Below, one piece after another: positions 16,601 through 23,762 of a DNA stretch of 64,000 nucleotides; the first letter of the stretch is position 1, and each line of letters starts with the position of its first letter. Made by a program: the position numbers and the translations under genes. This DNA is from Tritrichomonas musculus (lineage: Eukaryota > Parabasalia > Tritrichomonadida > Tritrichomonadidae), in assembly GCA_039105265.1 (NCBI GenBank), contig JAPFFF010000022.1, forward strand, positions 1,426,001-1,490,000, given 5' to 3'. Under the pieces are notes generated by a model. It ran no database searches, was not told where the DNA came from, and saw only the letters and a list, made by a program, of their open reading frames with translations.

Positions 16601-18511
16601 TATTACAAACAAGATGAACGTTACAATCTTACTCATAACCCTAAAAGAGACCTTTCAAAATGTGTTTCGTCCAATGATTACAAAGAATTTCTCAAACTTT
16701 ACAATGACCCAATTAAAGGTAAATGTCATCTTTGTAAAGAGCATTTCACATATCAAAACAAACAAACTCTTGATAGAATTAACAATGATATTGGACATGA
16801 ATTTTCAAATTGTTTGTTGGCTTGCGCTGAATGCAATAAACTTCGAAAACGAGATGACCCAAAAATAACTGCATTGAGAATTCAATTAAAAAAATATTGC
16901 AAACTACATCATCTTCCAACTTTGATAAATAATGAAGATGAATATTATACAATTCGAAATGCAATTGCTGGTGGATTATCAAATGTAATGCATCGTGTTA
17001 ACATCAAAGGTGAAACTCATATCAACAAATTCCGTTACGACGGAATTAATAACAAGGTAATCTCATATGATACAAATAATATTCAAACACATATTCTTGG
17101 AATTGATTTCAATTCACTTTATCCTTCATCATTTTCATCAAATTCACATCCATTTATTAAGTACCATGGAGGAATTATGTTCATGCCAGGTGCTTTCATT
17201 CGAAGGATTGAAGCAAAGGATAAACAATCTCGAGAACGTTGTATGAAAATCATAACTTCAAAATCACGTTTTTCAAATAAACCAAATTATGTTTTCTATG
17301 CTGTTGTGAAACTATCTTGTCCCAAATCAAAAATCAATTATTTCATTAATTTTCCACCAGTATTTCGAAACATTAATATCACAAATAATGAAGAAACAAT
17401 TGGTTCATACATGTACAATTACATGAAATCAAACAATTTAAATTCAATCGATAAGGAAGAACGTAAATTAACAATGTTGCTTGACACAAATGGGGAATAC
17501 ATGGTTTTCTCAAATTATTACCTTTGGTTCCTTCTTGACCATGGATTGGTAATCGATGATGTCAAATCTGTTTCACAATATGAATGTCACACTGGGTTTA
17601 ATATGTTTGTTAATGAATTTATGAAAAAACGTCAAGATATCATATCTGGAAAGGAACATGGAAATGGCGCTGAAAGCGACTTGAGCGTAGCGAACGAGAA
17701 GTTCTATAAAATCAGTATGAATGGTTCTTATGGATATGATGGAATGAATACTGAGAAGTTCTCTAAAATCAAAATTTGTGATGCGAATAAGGCTTACCAA
17801 TCAATTATCTCACAAACTTATATGGGAGGTGCTCAATTAAATGATAACACATTTATGATACAACATTCTCCAAAATCATATCATTGCACAACTTGCATCC
17901 AAGAATCACTTTGGACACTTGATAATGCCAAATTTTATTATCTCACATTCTATTATGATTTCATGAATCGATGCTTGGATATGAATAAAATTCATTATAT
18001 TGAATCTGACACAGATAGTCTTTATGTTGCTGTATCAGGTGACCCGAATGAACCACCAACTCAATTATTCAATCATGTTATCAAAAACAAAGAATTCTAT
18101 GACAAACATATTTACGAATTTATGCCCAATCCTTCAATTGGAACAATCGAGGATGAGAAAAAAATATTGGGTTGTGCTATTGAGAAAACAGGTGAAAACA
18201 TGATTGCATTAGGTCCAAAATGCTATACCATATTCAATTCAAATCAAAATGTGAAGGCAATGAAACTAAAAGGCGTTTCACTCAAAAAGAATGATATTAA
18301 ATCATCTGATTATAAATCAATTATTGAAAACCAATCTGTCAAAATTGGGAAGAATATAAATTTACAAATGAATGGAAATCAGATGTCAAAACTCACAATA
18401 AATAAGAACGCGTTAACTGGTTTACATACAAAAATGATTGTTTTAGAAAATCAATCTTGTGCTCCTTTCGTTAATGGATTAACAGCAAACGATTACATTA
18501 TTGAAAACTAA
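13634..18511 (+). CDS. polB: Protein-primed family B DNA polymerase with embedded HNH domain (inner element)
   Basis: A 1625-residue polymerase. The first 450 residues are Asn/Gln/Glu-rich, mostly coil and helix. An OTU-like segment may follow, with CFYRFLAI (about 464) and IIHIMYI (about 588). A zinc-finger-like C-x2-C...H-x4-C lies at about 605-630. Exonuclease motifs are YDFETM (675), FNSSRFDSNLF (773) and YNDNDVEMM (912). An HNH module (CHLC...DRINNDIGHEFSNC...CAEC, about 1030-1075) is inserted between the exonuclease and the AGG motif (about 1111). Motif A is DFNSLYPSS (1156), motif B KISMNGSYGYD (1358) and motif C ESDTDSL (1456). All catalytic residues are intact. A short GC-rich palindromic stretch (17666-17696) sits in frame just before motif B. 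It replicates the inner element by protein priming from the terminal repeats. Confidence 0.96.
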   Translation: MAFNQNSFIDYTNDDIIESINNINQGLNENLEIADTRRYRGGAKLRNIRTLYTYLNQHNAQQIIGLDFNNSDDFLIKLDNFITHEQNRRQYEQNYLDYINNESINDDELNETYNQYYNKQHELNKSYEHNYENISKRESFYEDEQPNESDYQYFNEQQQQINQEFHDKQVRDDNNFFNKFDKNEYKQINSLDELVRINSQNKFDNQLKKEKLENAIKRAYEAVDNAIKLIKQYNKEENLKKIEQKEIHDKSHLLEYYIPENEELYEYLDKFNNKFKSKHNDYLMINEPHDFDKAVEVWDYYTKYDKDYVDKEEYNGSPIVIYYFNQISSLNQIFESLQQVFDRELKPFKIHFQLSGVFETPVHDLENEEKNIFEYEARNINWKNYQSTIPIIISSLQDLDYVKMYIESNLNSYETSTSSTKLTIVGSISFTVSRMRKVTGHIKDLPIEFLRSECIIADNEDDKLCFYRFLAICLSDIIIVNNVEIHKLAYTQKYQIKERTKVAKKILLKEHNIEYNTKIPKQGLKILKEFKGVTMEQMEELAKKHHLNINIYEFTKTDNSSYYDLSEQWFFDKSYPTHSALLFSKDQIIHIMYIKNPEKLTQIHICPKCHSYTHRGAENMFRFESHVKHCDGVFKKNFIPNKEPLPFCPHILNNPVYEYCLAYDLEWKPNIYYMTYDFETMEQSVNKSISDSTIINSRLIPLSVASCVKLSSGLITKHFSLRESEEFIPEWISWLFEQSMEVLNDKIVYDKSFLPADKIYDIDTNIYTITVFGFNSSRFDSNLFKKYLNHSHWHVESNSLIGTISSLKQFILVSDHLPTKLRFIDAQSFVAGGTLKQFGIDFGGETNSVKGVFPYEAVNSSNYNEVLSKSEPFSYNDFDSYLNQKNPLSESDYQIYLEDAKNYKTRWDYLLAYNDNDVEMMIKPIDNLIQLNAQYKVDLISNLSLSKNASCIKYALAYKDFNPHENYNPIHKYNEFIPNPKWWQFKCENYYKQDERYNLTHNPKRDLSKCVSSNDYKEFLKLYNDPIKGKCHLCKEHFTYQNKQTLDRINNDIGHEFSNCLLACAECNKLRKRDDPKITALRIQLKKYCKLHHLPTLINNEDEYYTIRNAIAGGLSNVMHRVNIKGETHINKFRYDGINNKVISYDTNNIQTHILGIDFNSLYPSSFSSNSHPFIKYHGGIMFMPGAFIRRIEAKDKQSRERCMKIITSKSRFSNKPNYVFYAVVKLSCPKSKINYFINFPPVFRNINITNNEETIGSYMYNYMKSNNLNSIDKEERKLTMLLDTNGEYMVFSNYYLWFLLDHGLVIDDVKSVSQYECHTGFNMFVNEFMKKRQDIISGKEHGNGAESDLSVANEKFYKISMNGSYGYDGMNTEKFSKIKICDANKAYQSIISQTYMGGAQLNDNTFMIQHSPKSYHCTTCIQESLWTLDNAKFYYLTFYYDFMNRCLDMNKIHYIESDTDSLYVAVSGDPNEPPTQLFNHVIKNKEFYDKHIYEFMPNPSIGTIEDEKKILGCAIEKTGENMIALGPKCYTIFNSNQNVKAMKLKGVSLKKNDIKSSDYKSIIENQSVKIGKNINLQMNGNQMSKLTINKNALTGLHTKMIVLENQSCAPFVNGLTANDYIIEN

Positions 18512-18514
18512 CTT

Positions 18515-18555
18515 TTCAAAATTAATTTTTAAAATATTTTTTTACTTTTATTTAA
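18515..18555 (+). promoter_or_regulatory. AT-only leader of inner-element genes
   Basis: A TCAAAATTAATTTTTAAAAT-type stretch followed by a T-rich run before the ATG at 18556. Very similar leaders precede 19294, 20308 and 20787, and none of them carries the CTTGAC motif of the outer element. Confidence 0.45.
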
Positions 18556-19173
18556 ATGAATGCTAATCAAATTGAAAATAATGAACCTCAATTTATTTCA
18601 CTACTCGAACATGATGATTATGAAATATTGAATCAATACCCATTCACAATTCGAAGAAAATCTGACCAATTTGTTCCATCTGAATCGACAAGTAATGGAT
18701 ATGTTAATATTCATTTAAATAATAAATCATATAATAAACATACATTGATTGCAAAACAATTCATTCCGAATCCAAACAATCTTCCATATGTTGACCATAT
18801 AAATCATAATCGTTCTGACAATCATTTATCAAACCTTCGTTGGGTTACCTCTTCACAAAATATCTTTAACAAATCATCTCATCATGGAATTCAATATGAA
18901 TTCATTGATGATTTACCTAAAGAAGCAATTAAGATATTGTTTTATGATACACGAACTGAACATTATGAATTTGAAGATGAAAAATATTATTATTATCATG
19001 ACGATGAAAATGATGAAGATTTATTTTATGGGAGAATTGATGAAACAACATATCGAATACTTCATATTAATGAAAATACAAATGGATTAAAACTTGTCAG
19101 AATGCGAGATGTAAATCATAAATCAGTGGCACTTTATATTAATCGATTCAAACATCAATACACACTTGATTAA
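18556..19173 (+). CDS. HNH homing-endonuclease-like protein (NUMOD4/HNH_3 type)
   Basis: A 205-residue protein. The N-terminal half reads as a phage-type HNH endonuclease: a YPFTIRRK beta start, then KHTLIAKQFIPNP, then VDHINHNRSDNHLSNLRW with the DHINH core at residues 80-84 and Asn at 93. These family features bind metal and cut DNA. The C-terminal 100 residues are acidic with Tyr and His and not recognised. It is a free-standing gene directly after the polymerase and may be a selfish endonuclease carried by the element. A degenerate relative is at 20308-20703. Confidence 0.88.
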   Translation: MNANQIENNEPQFISLLEHDDYEILNQYPFTIRRKSDQFVPSESTSNGYVNIHLNNKSYNKHTLIAKQFIPNPNNLPYVDHINHNRSDNHLSNLRWVTSSQNIFNKSSHHGIQYEFIDDLPKEAIKILFYDTRTEHYEFEDEKYYYYHDDENDEDLFYGRIDETTYRILHINENTNGLKLVRMRDVNHKSVALYINRFKHQYTLD

Positions 19174-19193
19174 ATCAATTAAATTATTTTTTT
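19171..19193 (+). terminator. Conserved 3' end motif TAAATCAATTAA plus T-run
   Basis: The stop codon opens TAAATCAATTAAATTATTTT. Nearly the same string follows the stops at 20052 and 20703, suggesting a shared 3' processing or termination signal; UAAA is the trichomonad poly(A) signal. Confidence 0.4.
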
Positions 19194-19195
19194 GT

Positions 19196-19217
19196 GTTAG
19201 CCAGAATTCCGGCTAAC
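19196..19217. repeat. Short GC-rich palindrome
   Basis: GTTAGCC and GGCTAAC form a 7-bp stem around AGAATTCC, lying just after the 3' end motif. It is one of a set of palindromes found only in the inner element. Confidence 0.6.
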
Positions 19218-19235
19218 GAAAAATTATATTAAATC

Positions 19236-19293
19236 GATTTTCCAAATTTATTTTTCAAATTTAATTTTTTTTAATTTTTTATCTTCTTCAAAA
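19236..19293 (+). promoter_or_regulatory. AT-only leader upstream of the KilA-N gene
   Basis: Contains CAAATTTATTTTTCAAATTT then AATTTTTTTTAATTTTTT directly before the ATG at 19294. It closely resembles the leaders at 20250-20307 and 20742-20786. Confidence 0.45.
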
Positions 19294-20052
19294 ATGAACA
19301 CAATTGTTACACCAATCAATGATGAATACGAATATTTACAATACAATGAACAACTTAGAATCATTCACTCCAAATCTGATGACATGTTTCAAATCAAATC
19401 AATAATCGATTCATGCAACTCTGATAAACGTGTAAATGACTGGCTTGATAACAAAACAACTAAAGAATTACTTAAATATGGGCGTGCGGAAATTTCCGCA
19501 AGCGAAAAATTATATGAAAATCGTCCAAATCTTTCAAATGAATTAAGAGGATATTATGTTCACCGTTTACTTGTTAATCATATTGCTATCTGGTGTTCCC
19601 CAGCATATTCTTGGCAAATTATGAAACTTCTTGATTCATACTTTAATCAACAACGAATTCAATTACAAAATCAACTCAATGAAAAACAAAATCAAATTAA
19701 CAATATAACTCATCGTGTCTTTCCAAATAATCGTGAACATGATTATAAATACCTTATTTGGCTTGAACAAATTCCTGATGATAATGCAAATGTGAAACTT
19801 CATCTTGTTCGAAGACATAAGGATTATTTTTATAAAGTTCGTTCACATTATGATGATTTGAATGAAAGATGGTTCTTTAGAGAGAACCTTCCTATTTCAA
19901 TGACCATTAATTTGGATATTAAAAACATTATTCGTGAAAACTTCGATGAAACAGAAGCTAATATTAATGGAAATACAATTACAATTAATCGTGAAATACT
20001 TGATGATTTACATGAAATGATTGAAACATATTTCAACGAATTTCAGGAATAA
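19294..20052 (+). CDS. KilA-N domain protein
   Basis: A 252-residue protein. Residues about 30-120 fit the KilA-N DNA-binding domain common in large DNA viruses and phages: RVNDWLDNKTTKELL near 46-60, later GYYVHRLLVNHIAIWCSP and a helix IMKLLDSYF. A coiled-coil linker (LQNQLNEKQNQINNI) and a C-terminal domain with WLEQIPDD and a Lys/Arg/His segment follow, as in KilA-N proteins of nucleocytoplasmic viruses. It probably binds DNA as a regulator. A perfect 16-bp palindrome (TGCGGAAATTTCCGCA, 19485-19500) is embedded in frame at residues 64-70. Confidence 0.88.
   Translation: MNTIVTPINDEYEYLQYNEQLRIIHSKSDDMFQIKSIIDSCNSDKRVNDWLDNKTTKELLKYGRAEISASEKLYENRPNLSNELRGYYVHRLLVNHIAIWCSPAYSWQIMKLLDSYFNQQRIQLQNQLNEKQNQINNITHRVFPNNREHDYKYLIWLEQIPDDNANVKLHLVRRHKDYFYKVRSHYDDLNERWFFRENLPISMTINLDIKNIIRENFDETEANINGNTITINREILDDLHEMIETYFNEFQE
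19485..19500. repeat. Perfect 16-bp palindrome inside the KilA-N gene
   Basis: TGCGGAAATTTCCGCA is self-complementary and GC-richer than its surroundings. It codes for part of GRAEISASE in frame, as if a small palindromic element had been inserted without breaking the gene. Confidence 0.7.
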
Positions 20053-20078
20053 ATCAATTAACAAAATTATTTTTTTTG
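20050..20078 (+). terminator. Conserved 3' end motif of the KilA-N gene
   Basis: TAAATCAATTAACAAAATTA followed by a T-run, matching the motif after 19173 and 20703. Confidence 0.4.
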
Positions 20079-20215
20079 CGTCTAGGAGAAAACTCCTACA
20101 CGAATAAATGTTGATAACTAAGGTCTGAAACCAATGTCAAAAATGTCCGTAGGAAATCCTCCGCTCGAATAAATGTTGATAACCAATGTCTGGAATCAAT
20201 GTCAAAACTAACCGG
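20079..20215. repeat. Tandem repeat with hairpins in an intergenic region
   Basis: Two imperfect copies of a unit of about 65 bases. Each starts with a small hairpin (TAGGAGAAAACTCCTA; TAGGAAATCCT) and continues with CGAATAAATGTTGATAAC and a segment containing CAATGTCAAAA. The rest of the 255-base gap between the KilA-N gene and 20308 is the AT-only leader. No gene is visible. Confidence 0.65.
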
Positions 20216-20249
20216 AAAAAAAATCTGTTTAGAAATTATTTTTTTGTCA

Positions 20250-20307
20250 TCTTCTCAAAATTAATTTTTCAAATTTAATTTTTTTTTAATTTTTTTTCTA
20301 CTATAAA
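20250..20307 (+). promoter_or_regulatory. AT-only leader upstream of the degenerate HNH gene
   Basis: TCTCAAAATTAATTTTTC then AAATTTAATTTTTTTTTAAT precede the ATG at 20308, matching the leader of the KilA-N gene almost base for base. Confidence 0.45.
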
Positions 20308-20703
20308 ATGACAACAAATTACATTCATGAATATGCTGACGAAATTATATTTGATGAATTTTTGAAATATATAATTGAATCAAAACCTGATACTACTTAT
20401 GTTCCATTACTTAATTTTGAATACAAGTATGCAATTCAAACCGAATTTCCATTTATTATTACACTGGGTCGTGGTGAACGTGTTTTAGAAGAAATCATGA
20501 AAAACAATTGTACACATGTTAAATTGAACGGAAAATTATATAAAAAACATGAATTAATCGCTAAACAATTTATTCCAAACCCTAATAATTATAAATTTGT
20601 TAAGCATATTAATCATAACAAATTTGATTATCATATTGACAATCTTTGTTGGACTAATGATTCTCGATGTGTACGTTATACACCATCTGGTATAATTTAT
20701 TAA
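20308..20703 (+). CDS. HNH-like protein with altered active site
   Basis: A 131-residue relative of the HNH protein at 18556-19173. KKHELIAKQFIPNPNN is shared and is followed by VKHINHNKFDYHIDNLCW. The first Asp of the DHINH core is Lys here (KHINH at 99-103) and the conserved Asn-Leu-Arg-Trp has become Asn-Leu-Cys-Trp. The enzyme may be inactive or act only in binding. The protein ends shortly after the motif, without the C-terminal domain of its relative. Confidence 0.8.
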   Translation: MTTNYIHEYADEIIFDEFLKYIIESKPDTTYVPLLNFEYKYAIQTEFPFIITLGRGERVLEEIMKNNCTHVKLNGKLYKKHELIAKQFIPNPNNYKFVKHINHNKFDYHIDNLCWTNDSRCVRYTPSGIIY

Positions 20704-20728
20704 ATCAATTAACAATTATTTTTTTTGT
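20701..20728 (+). terminator. Conserved 3' end motif of the HNH-like gene
   Basis: TAAATCAATTAACAATTATT plus a T-run, third copy of the inner-element 3' motif. Confidence 0.4.
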
Positions 20729-20786
20729 CATTTCTTCCGAAACTCAATTTTTAAAATTTATTTTCAATTTTTTATTTTGTAATCAA

Positions 20787-21248
20787 ATGACAACATCTAA
20801 CCTTCGAGTATATGAATACATCAATTCATTAATCTCATTATTACCAAATCCAGATGAATATCAAAAATGTGATTTTACATTACTTTGTGAACGATTTCCA
20901 ATTAATATCGGAAAAGGTACTTACCTTGTTCGCGTATTATATATTTCATTAACCAATTCCGACAAAAAAATCACACGAATTTATCCAAATCAATTGAAAG
21001 ATATGAATCTTGAACATGTAATTCTAACATCAAATCTCCGACGAAGGATTAACATAAATTCTTTTGAAACATTTGTTAATGGTAATACAGATGTTCAAAC
21101 ATTTAAAGAACATTCATTTTACAATTATTCAATTGAACGAATTAACAAATCAAATCAAGAAATGATTTTGAAACTTCGCGAGAAATATGAAATACCTGAA
21201 CCACAAATATTTAAAGGAAACCATCAAGATATTGTTCTTGATGAATAA
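20787..21248 (+). CDS. Hypothetical protein (inner element)
   Basis: A 153-residue protein starting at the ATG at 20787 (MTTSNLRVYE), placed by the AT-only leader before it. It looks like a mixed alpha/beta fold with a helical C-terminus. I recognise no motif. It is the last rightward gene before the leftward ATPase gene. The gap to that gene holds a TTAACAGTTAACTGTTAA palindrome and a GC-rich hairpin. Confidence 0.72.
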   Translation: MTTSNLRVYEYINSLISLLPNPDEYQKCDFTLLCERFPINIGKGTYLVRVLYISLTNSDKKITRIYPNQLKDMNLEHVILTSNLRRRININSFETFVNGNTDVQTFKEHSFYNYSIERINKSNQEMILKLREKYEIPEPQIFKGNHQDIVLDE

Positions 21249-21343
21249 ATTGAATATTTTTTTGTCTATTTAACAGTTAACTGTTAATTGTGTATGGTTC
21301 CTAGCGGATTTAGCATAGCCAAAATATTTTTTTTTGTACTTTT

Positions 21344-21377
21344 CACCTTTGGCGCCAGGTACTGAAAGTACTTACTG
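21344..21377. repeat. GC-rich hairpin element at the end of the ATPase gene
   Basis: GGCGCCAGGTACTGAAAGTACTT includes the palindrome GGCGCC and the hairpin GTACT-GAA-AGTAC. It overlaps the last codons and stop of the ATPase gene. A related element, GGCGCCAGGCACAAAGTGCTT, lies in frame at 31363-31384. Confidence 0.6.
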
Positions 21378-22346
21378 GTTGAATCTTATAAATTCAATAC
21401 TTCCTTCTCGTGTATTCACCAAAACAAAATCATGATTCTTCATTCGATTATATTGTCTCCACAAATCTTCAAATTCAACTGGTATAACAACTTGTTGATA
21501 TATATATGACATCTTTTGCCTTGAGAATCCATTGAAAATAAAGAATGAAGTACAATTGTTCTTATAATCTGTTGGAATCGCTTTGAAGAATTGAACGTTC
21601 ACATAAACGATTGAATGTTTGTGTCTCAATTGAGTTATATAATTTGTGAAGTAAGCAGATTTTAACAATTTCGATTTAATTAAGTCTTCACACAGAATTA
21701 TTGTATTTAATGGCACATTGGGTTTACCAAGTTTATTGATATTAAGGAATTGAAACATTTTTTCTAGTTTATCTTCATTAATCTCGCTCTGCGAGCTCGA
21801 GCTTTGCGAGATCGTAATCCTACTTGTGCTGGAATATTTAATATATAATTCTTTCCATAAATCCAATTCTTTTAAATAAGCTTCAGCATTTGTGTCGGAA
21901 ACAACTTTCACAGGTAAATTTATCAATTCGCGTTGAGCTTCAAATGTAGAATCATTTATAACTCCATTCTTGCTAATATACACAATTTGATGTACATTTG
22001 ACTCCTTCAATCGAGATATTTGAATTATATCTCTTAATACAATGTGTGATTTACCTTTACCCTGTGCTCCAACAATAATGTTTAACGAATTATAATTAGC
22101 ATAGATTCCAGGACCAATTGGACGAATTGATTCTGACATTATTTTTGATTCATTTTTTTTGTACGCTCGATTCATTTCAAAATCAATATCAAAGGGCTTT
22201 TCAATCATAACAGGCTTCATAATCATCTTGTGTTCTTCGAATGACTCATCTCGCTCTGCGAGCTCGAGCCTTGCGAGAAAGTCATCATCATAGTCAGAAG
22301 TATCTGAAAAAAATATTGTTTTGTAATCAAATTTGCTGGGTTTCAT
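21372..22346 (-). CDS. DNA-packaging ATPase, A32/FtsK-HerA type
   Basis: A 324-residue ATPase. Walker A is IIVGAQGKGKSHIV (about residues 90-100) and Walker B is NTIILCEDL (about 215), followed by a region that fits the packaging ATPases of Polintons and related viruses. It would pump genomes into capsids. The N-terminal 70 residues are acidic and may dock to the capsid. Two nearly identical GC-rich palindromic segments (21783-21810, 22250-22277) sit in frame inside the gene. It belongs to the leftward morphogenesis block with 22492-24626. No counterpart is visible in the outer element. Confidence 0.88.
   Translation of the reverse strand: MKPSKFDYKTIFFSDTSDYDDDFLARLELAERDESFEEHKMIMKPVMIEKPFDIDFEMNRAYKKNESKIMSESIRPIGPGIYANYNSLNIIVGAQGKGKSHIVLRDIIQISRLKESNVHQIVYISKNGVINDSTFEAQRELINLPVKVVSDTNAEAYLKELDLWKELYIKYSSTSRITISQSSSSQSEINEDKLEKMFQFLNINKLGKPNVPLNTIILCEDLIKSKLLKSAYFTNYITQLRHKHSIVYVNVQFFKAIPTDYKNNCTSFFIFNGFSRQKMSYIYQQVVIPVEFEDLWRQYNRMKNHDFVLVNTREGSIEFIRFNQ
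21783..21810. repeat. Palindromic element in frame in the ATPase gene (copy A)
   Basis: CTCGCTCTGCGAG forms a 5-bp stem, followed by CTCGAGCTTTGCGAG. The same 28-base string with one change occurs at 22250-22277. Confidence 0.68.
22250..22277. repeat. Palindromic element in frame in the ATPase gene (copy B)
   Basis: Same string as 21783-21810 with one base changed (GAGCC instead of GAGCT). The two copies are read in different protein contexts, so this is a DNA repeat, not a protein repeat. Confidence 0.68.
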
Positions 22347-22349
22347 TTA

Positions 22350-22481
22350 TTATGAGTAAAGCTTCGAGCGCATCTCCTCTGTGAGTTTAGGGGGTTCATC
22401 TTCTTTGAAAATTGATATCAAAACGCATAATTCAATAACATGAACAACCAAAATAGTTCCCAAAAGAATTTCAGTTAACAT
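22350..22481 (-). CDS. Small predicted membrane protein
   Basis: A 43-residue protein from the ATG at 22481 (MLTEILLGTI), with one hydrophobic helix (ILLGTILVVHVIELCVLISI) and a charged tail. It lies between the ATPase gene and the gene at 22492, with gaps of 3 and 10 bases. The tight packing in one strand supports it as real. It may be a minor virion membrane component, but that is inference. Confidence 0.5.
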   Translation of the reverse strand: MLTEILLGTILVVHVIELCVLISIFKEDEPPKLTEEMRSKLYS

Positions 22482-22491
22482 TTGAATAAAT

Positions 22492-23175
22492 TTAAACACA
22501 TAATTTAAGTGAAATACCATATCGAACAAGTTGTGCATAAACATCATTGTAACCATATTTCAAATCATTTGATTTACCATCTTTTGTGACAAGAATTCGT
22601 TGGATTTCTAAATATTTATTCTTCGATACACATCCCGTACATCCAGAATCTTCATCAATAATAAGTTCAACTTTATCAGCATGTGTTAGTATTTTAATTA
22701 ATTCCATCAATGAATTTGAGTGACAAACTAAGTAATTATTTACACGAAGTGGATTTAATTCATAAATTGAAAGAAGTGTTTCTAAAAATTTGTTCTTGAC
22801 AGTTAAGTCTTCAATCTCATTTCGGGCTTCGACTACGTCGGTGTAACCGCCCTCAGCCACTATGTGGTTTCCCAAATCGATGATACCCTTGTCTCGGACA
22901 ATAGTCGCAGGCAAGCCAGCTCCGGCTGGCGCTTTGCTTGTTGGAGGTTGAAATTGATATTGAGAATTCTCCTCCGGTATAGTAAAATTTACGTCCCTAG
23001 ATTGTGAATTCATTTGGGGAACATTTGGGTAATAAACAGGTTGACTAATTGGTTGACCAACCGGTTGTGAATTCGATGGTTTGATTTTGATTTCAACATT
23101 AGTTTCTTGGCTCTGTTTTACCGAAGCATCATTTTCAGAACTTAATATTCTTGCTTTCCGTAATACATTCGACAT
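22492..23175 (-). CDS. Conserved protein shared by both elements
   Basis: A 227-residue protein from the ATG at 23175. The N-terminal half is low-complexity, rich in Gln, Pro and Ser. The C-terminal 100 residues (FLETLLSIYELNP ... VELIIDEDSGCTGCVSKNK ... IQRILV) align with those of the outer-element protein at 50881-51414 (ILETYAKILLNQD ... VEIYIDEDIKCCASKVS). The family is therefore conserved between the two viruses and is probably a core morphogenesis or virion protein. A GC-rich segment (22822-22943) is spliced in frame between the two halves. No known domain recognised. Confidence 0.8.
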   Translation of the reverse strand: MSNVLRKARILSSENDASVKQSQETNVEIKIKPSNSQPVGQPISQPVYYPNVPQMNSQSRDVNFTIPEENSQYQFQPPTSKAPAGAGLPATIVRDKGIIDLGNHIVAEGGYTDVVEARNEIEDLTVKNKFLETLLSIYELNPLRVNNYLVCHSNSLMELIKILTHADKVELIIDEDSGCTGCVSKNKYLEIQRILVTKDGKSNDLKYGYNDVYAQLVRYGISLKLCV

Positions 23176-23212
23176 TGATTTCAATCTAAAAAAACCTTTA
23201 TTCGTAGATTAC

Positions 23213-23443
23213 TCAATCCTTGTTAGCTAATTCATTCAATTCGTTTTCCAATTTTTTTACTTTTTCTTTTAATGAATTAATATCTTCAATTAATGATTCA
23301 CGAACAGCAAGCCCACTGGAACCAAGCATTCCAGATTTGACATTATTTAGATGTTGCTTGTAATCATAACATTTTTCTTTGAGGGTTCGTTTGATACGTT
23401 TAAGTTCAGGAATCTCCTTCTTATATTCGTTTAATTCAGACAT
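23213..23443 (-). CDS. Coiled-coil protein
   Basis: A 76-residue protein of nearly continuous charged helix (Lys/Glu/Leu). Its ATG at 23443 lies only 15 bases from the divergent ATG at 23459, so both genes must use very short leaders or promoters inside one another. Function unknown. Confidence 0.64.
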   Translation of the reverse strand: MSELNEYKKEIPELKRIKRTLKEKCYDYKQHLNNVKSGMLGSSGLAVRESLIEDINSLKEKVKKLENELNELANKD

Positions 23444-23458
23444 TTAATCGAAGCAAAA

Positions 23459-23725
23459 ATGTCCTTTCACTCACAAGTGAGTTCAAACTCTACGAGTTAC
23501 AAACAAAAACGAACCATTCATGATGATAAAAGAATGAATCACTACGATAGATTACAACTTAAAATGCAAAAAGAACGTACCAGAATTAATTCTGCACCAA
23601 CTGTTAAGAAATATGAGGATAAAGGAAGTATTCAACATGAACCTCAAGTATCAACAACAAAAAAATTGAATTTTCACACTTATTCATTAAATCATTCAGT
23701 TGTCCCTCGATGCGATAAAATCTAA
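23459..23725 (+). CDS. Small basic protein
   Basis: An 88-residue polar, basic protein rich in Ser, Lys, His and Arg, with no evident fold. Its charge would suit a DNA-condensing or core protein, though this is inference. It is the only rightward gene within the leftward block 21372-24626. The stop is TAAA. Confidence 0.6.
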   Translation: MSFHSQVSSNSTSYKQKRTIHDDKRMNHYDRLQLKMQKERTRINSAPTVKKYEDKGSIQHEPQVSTTKKLNFHTYSLNHSVVPRCDKI

Positions 23726-23762
23726 AATATTTATATATTTTAACTTGGGCGAGATGTGAAAT

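Noticed and set aside
16722-16860. Intein in the polymerase
   Set aside because: There is an HNH core but no splicing blocks or terminal His-Asn, and the flanks continue a normal polymerase domain order.
20053-20307. Small RNA gene in the gap after KilA-N
   Set aside because: The hairpins are short and occur in a tandem repeat; no conserved RNA promoter or fold is evident.
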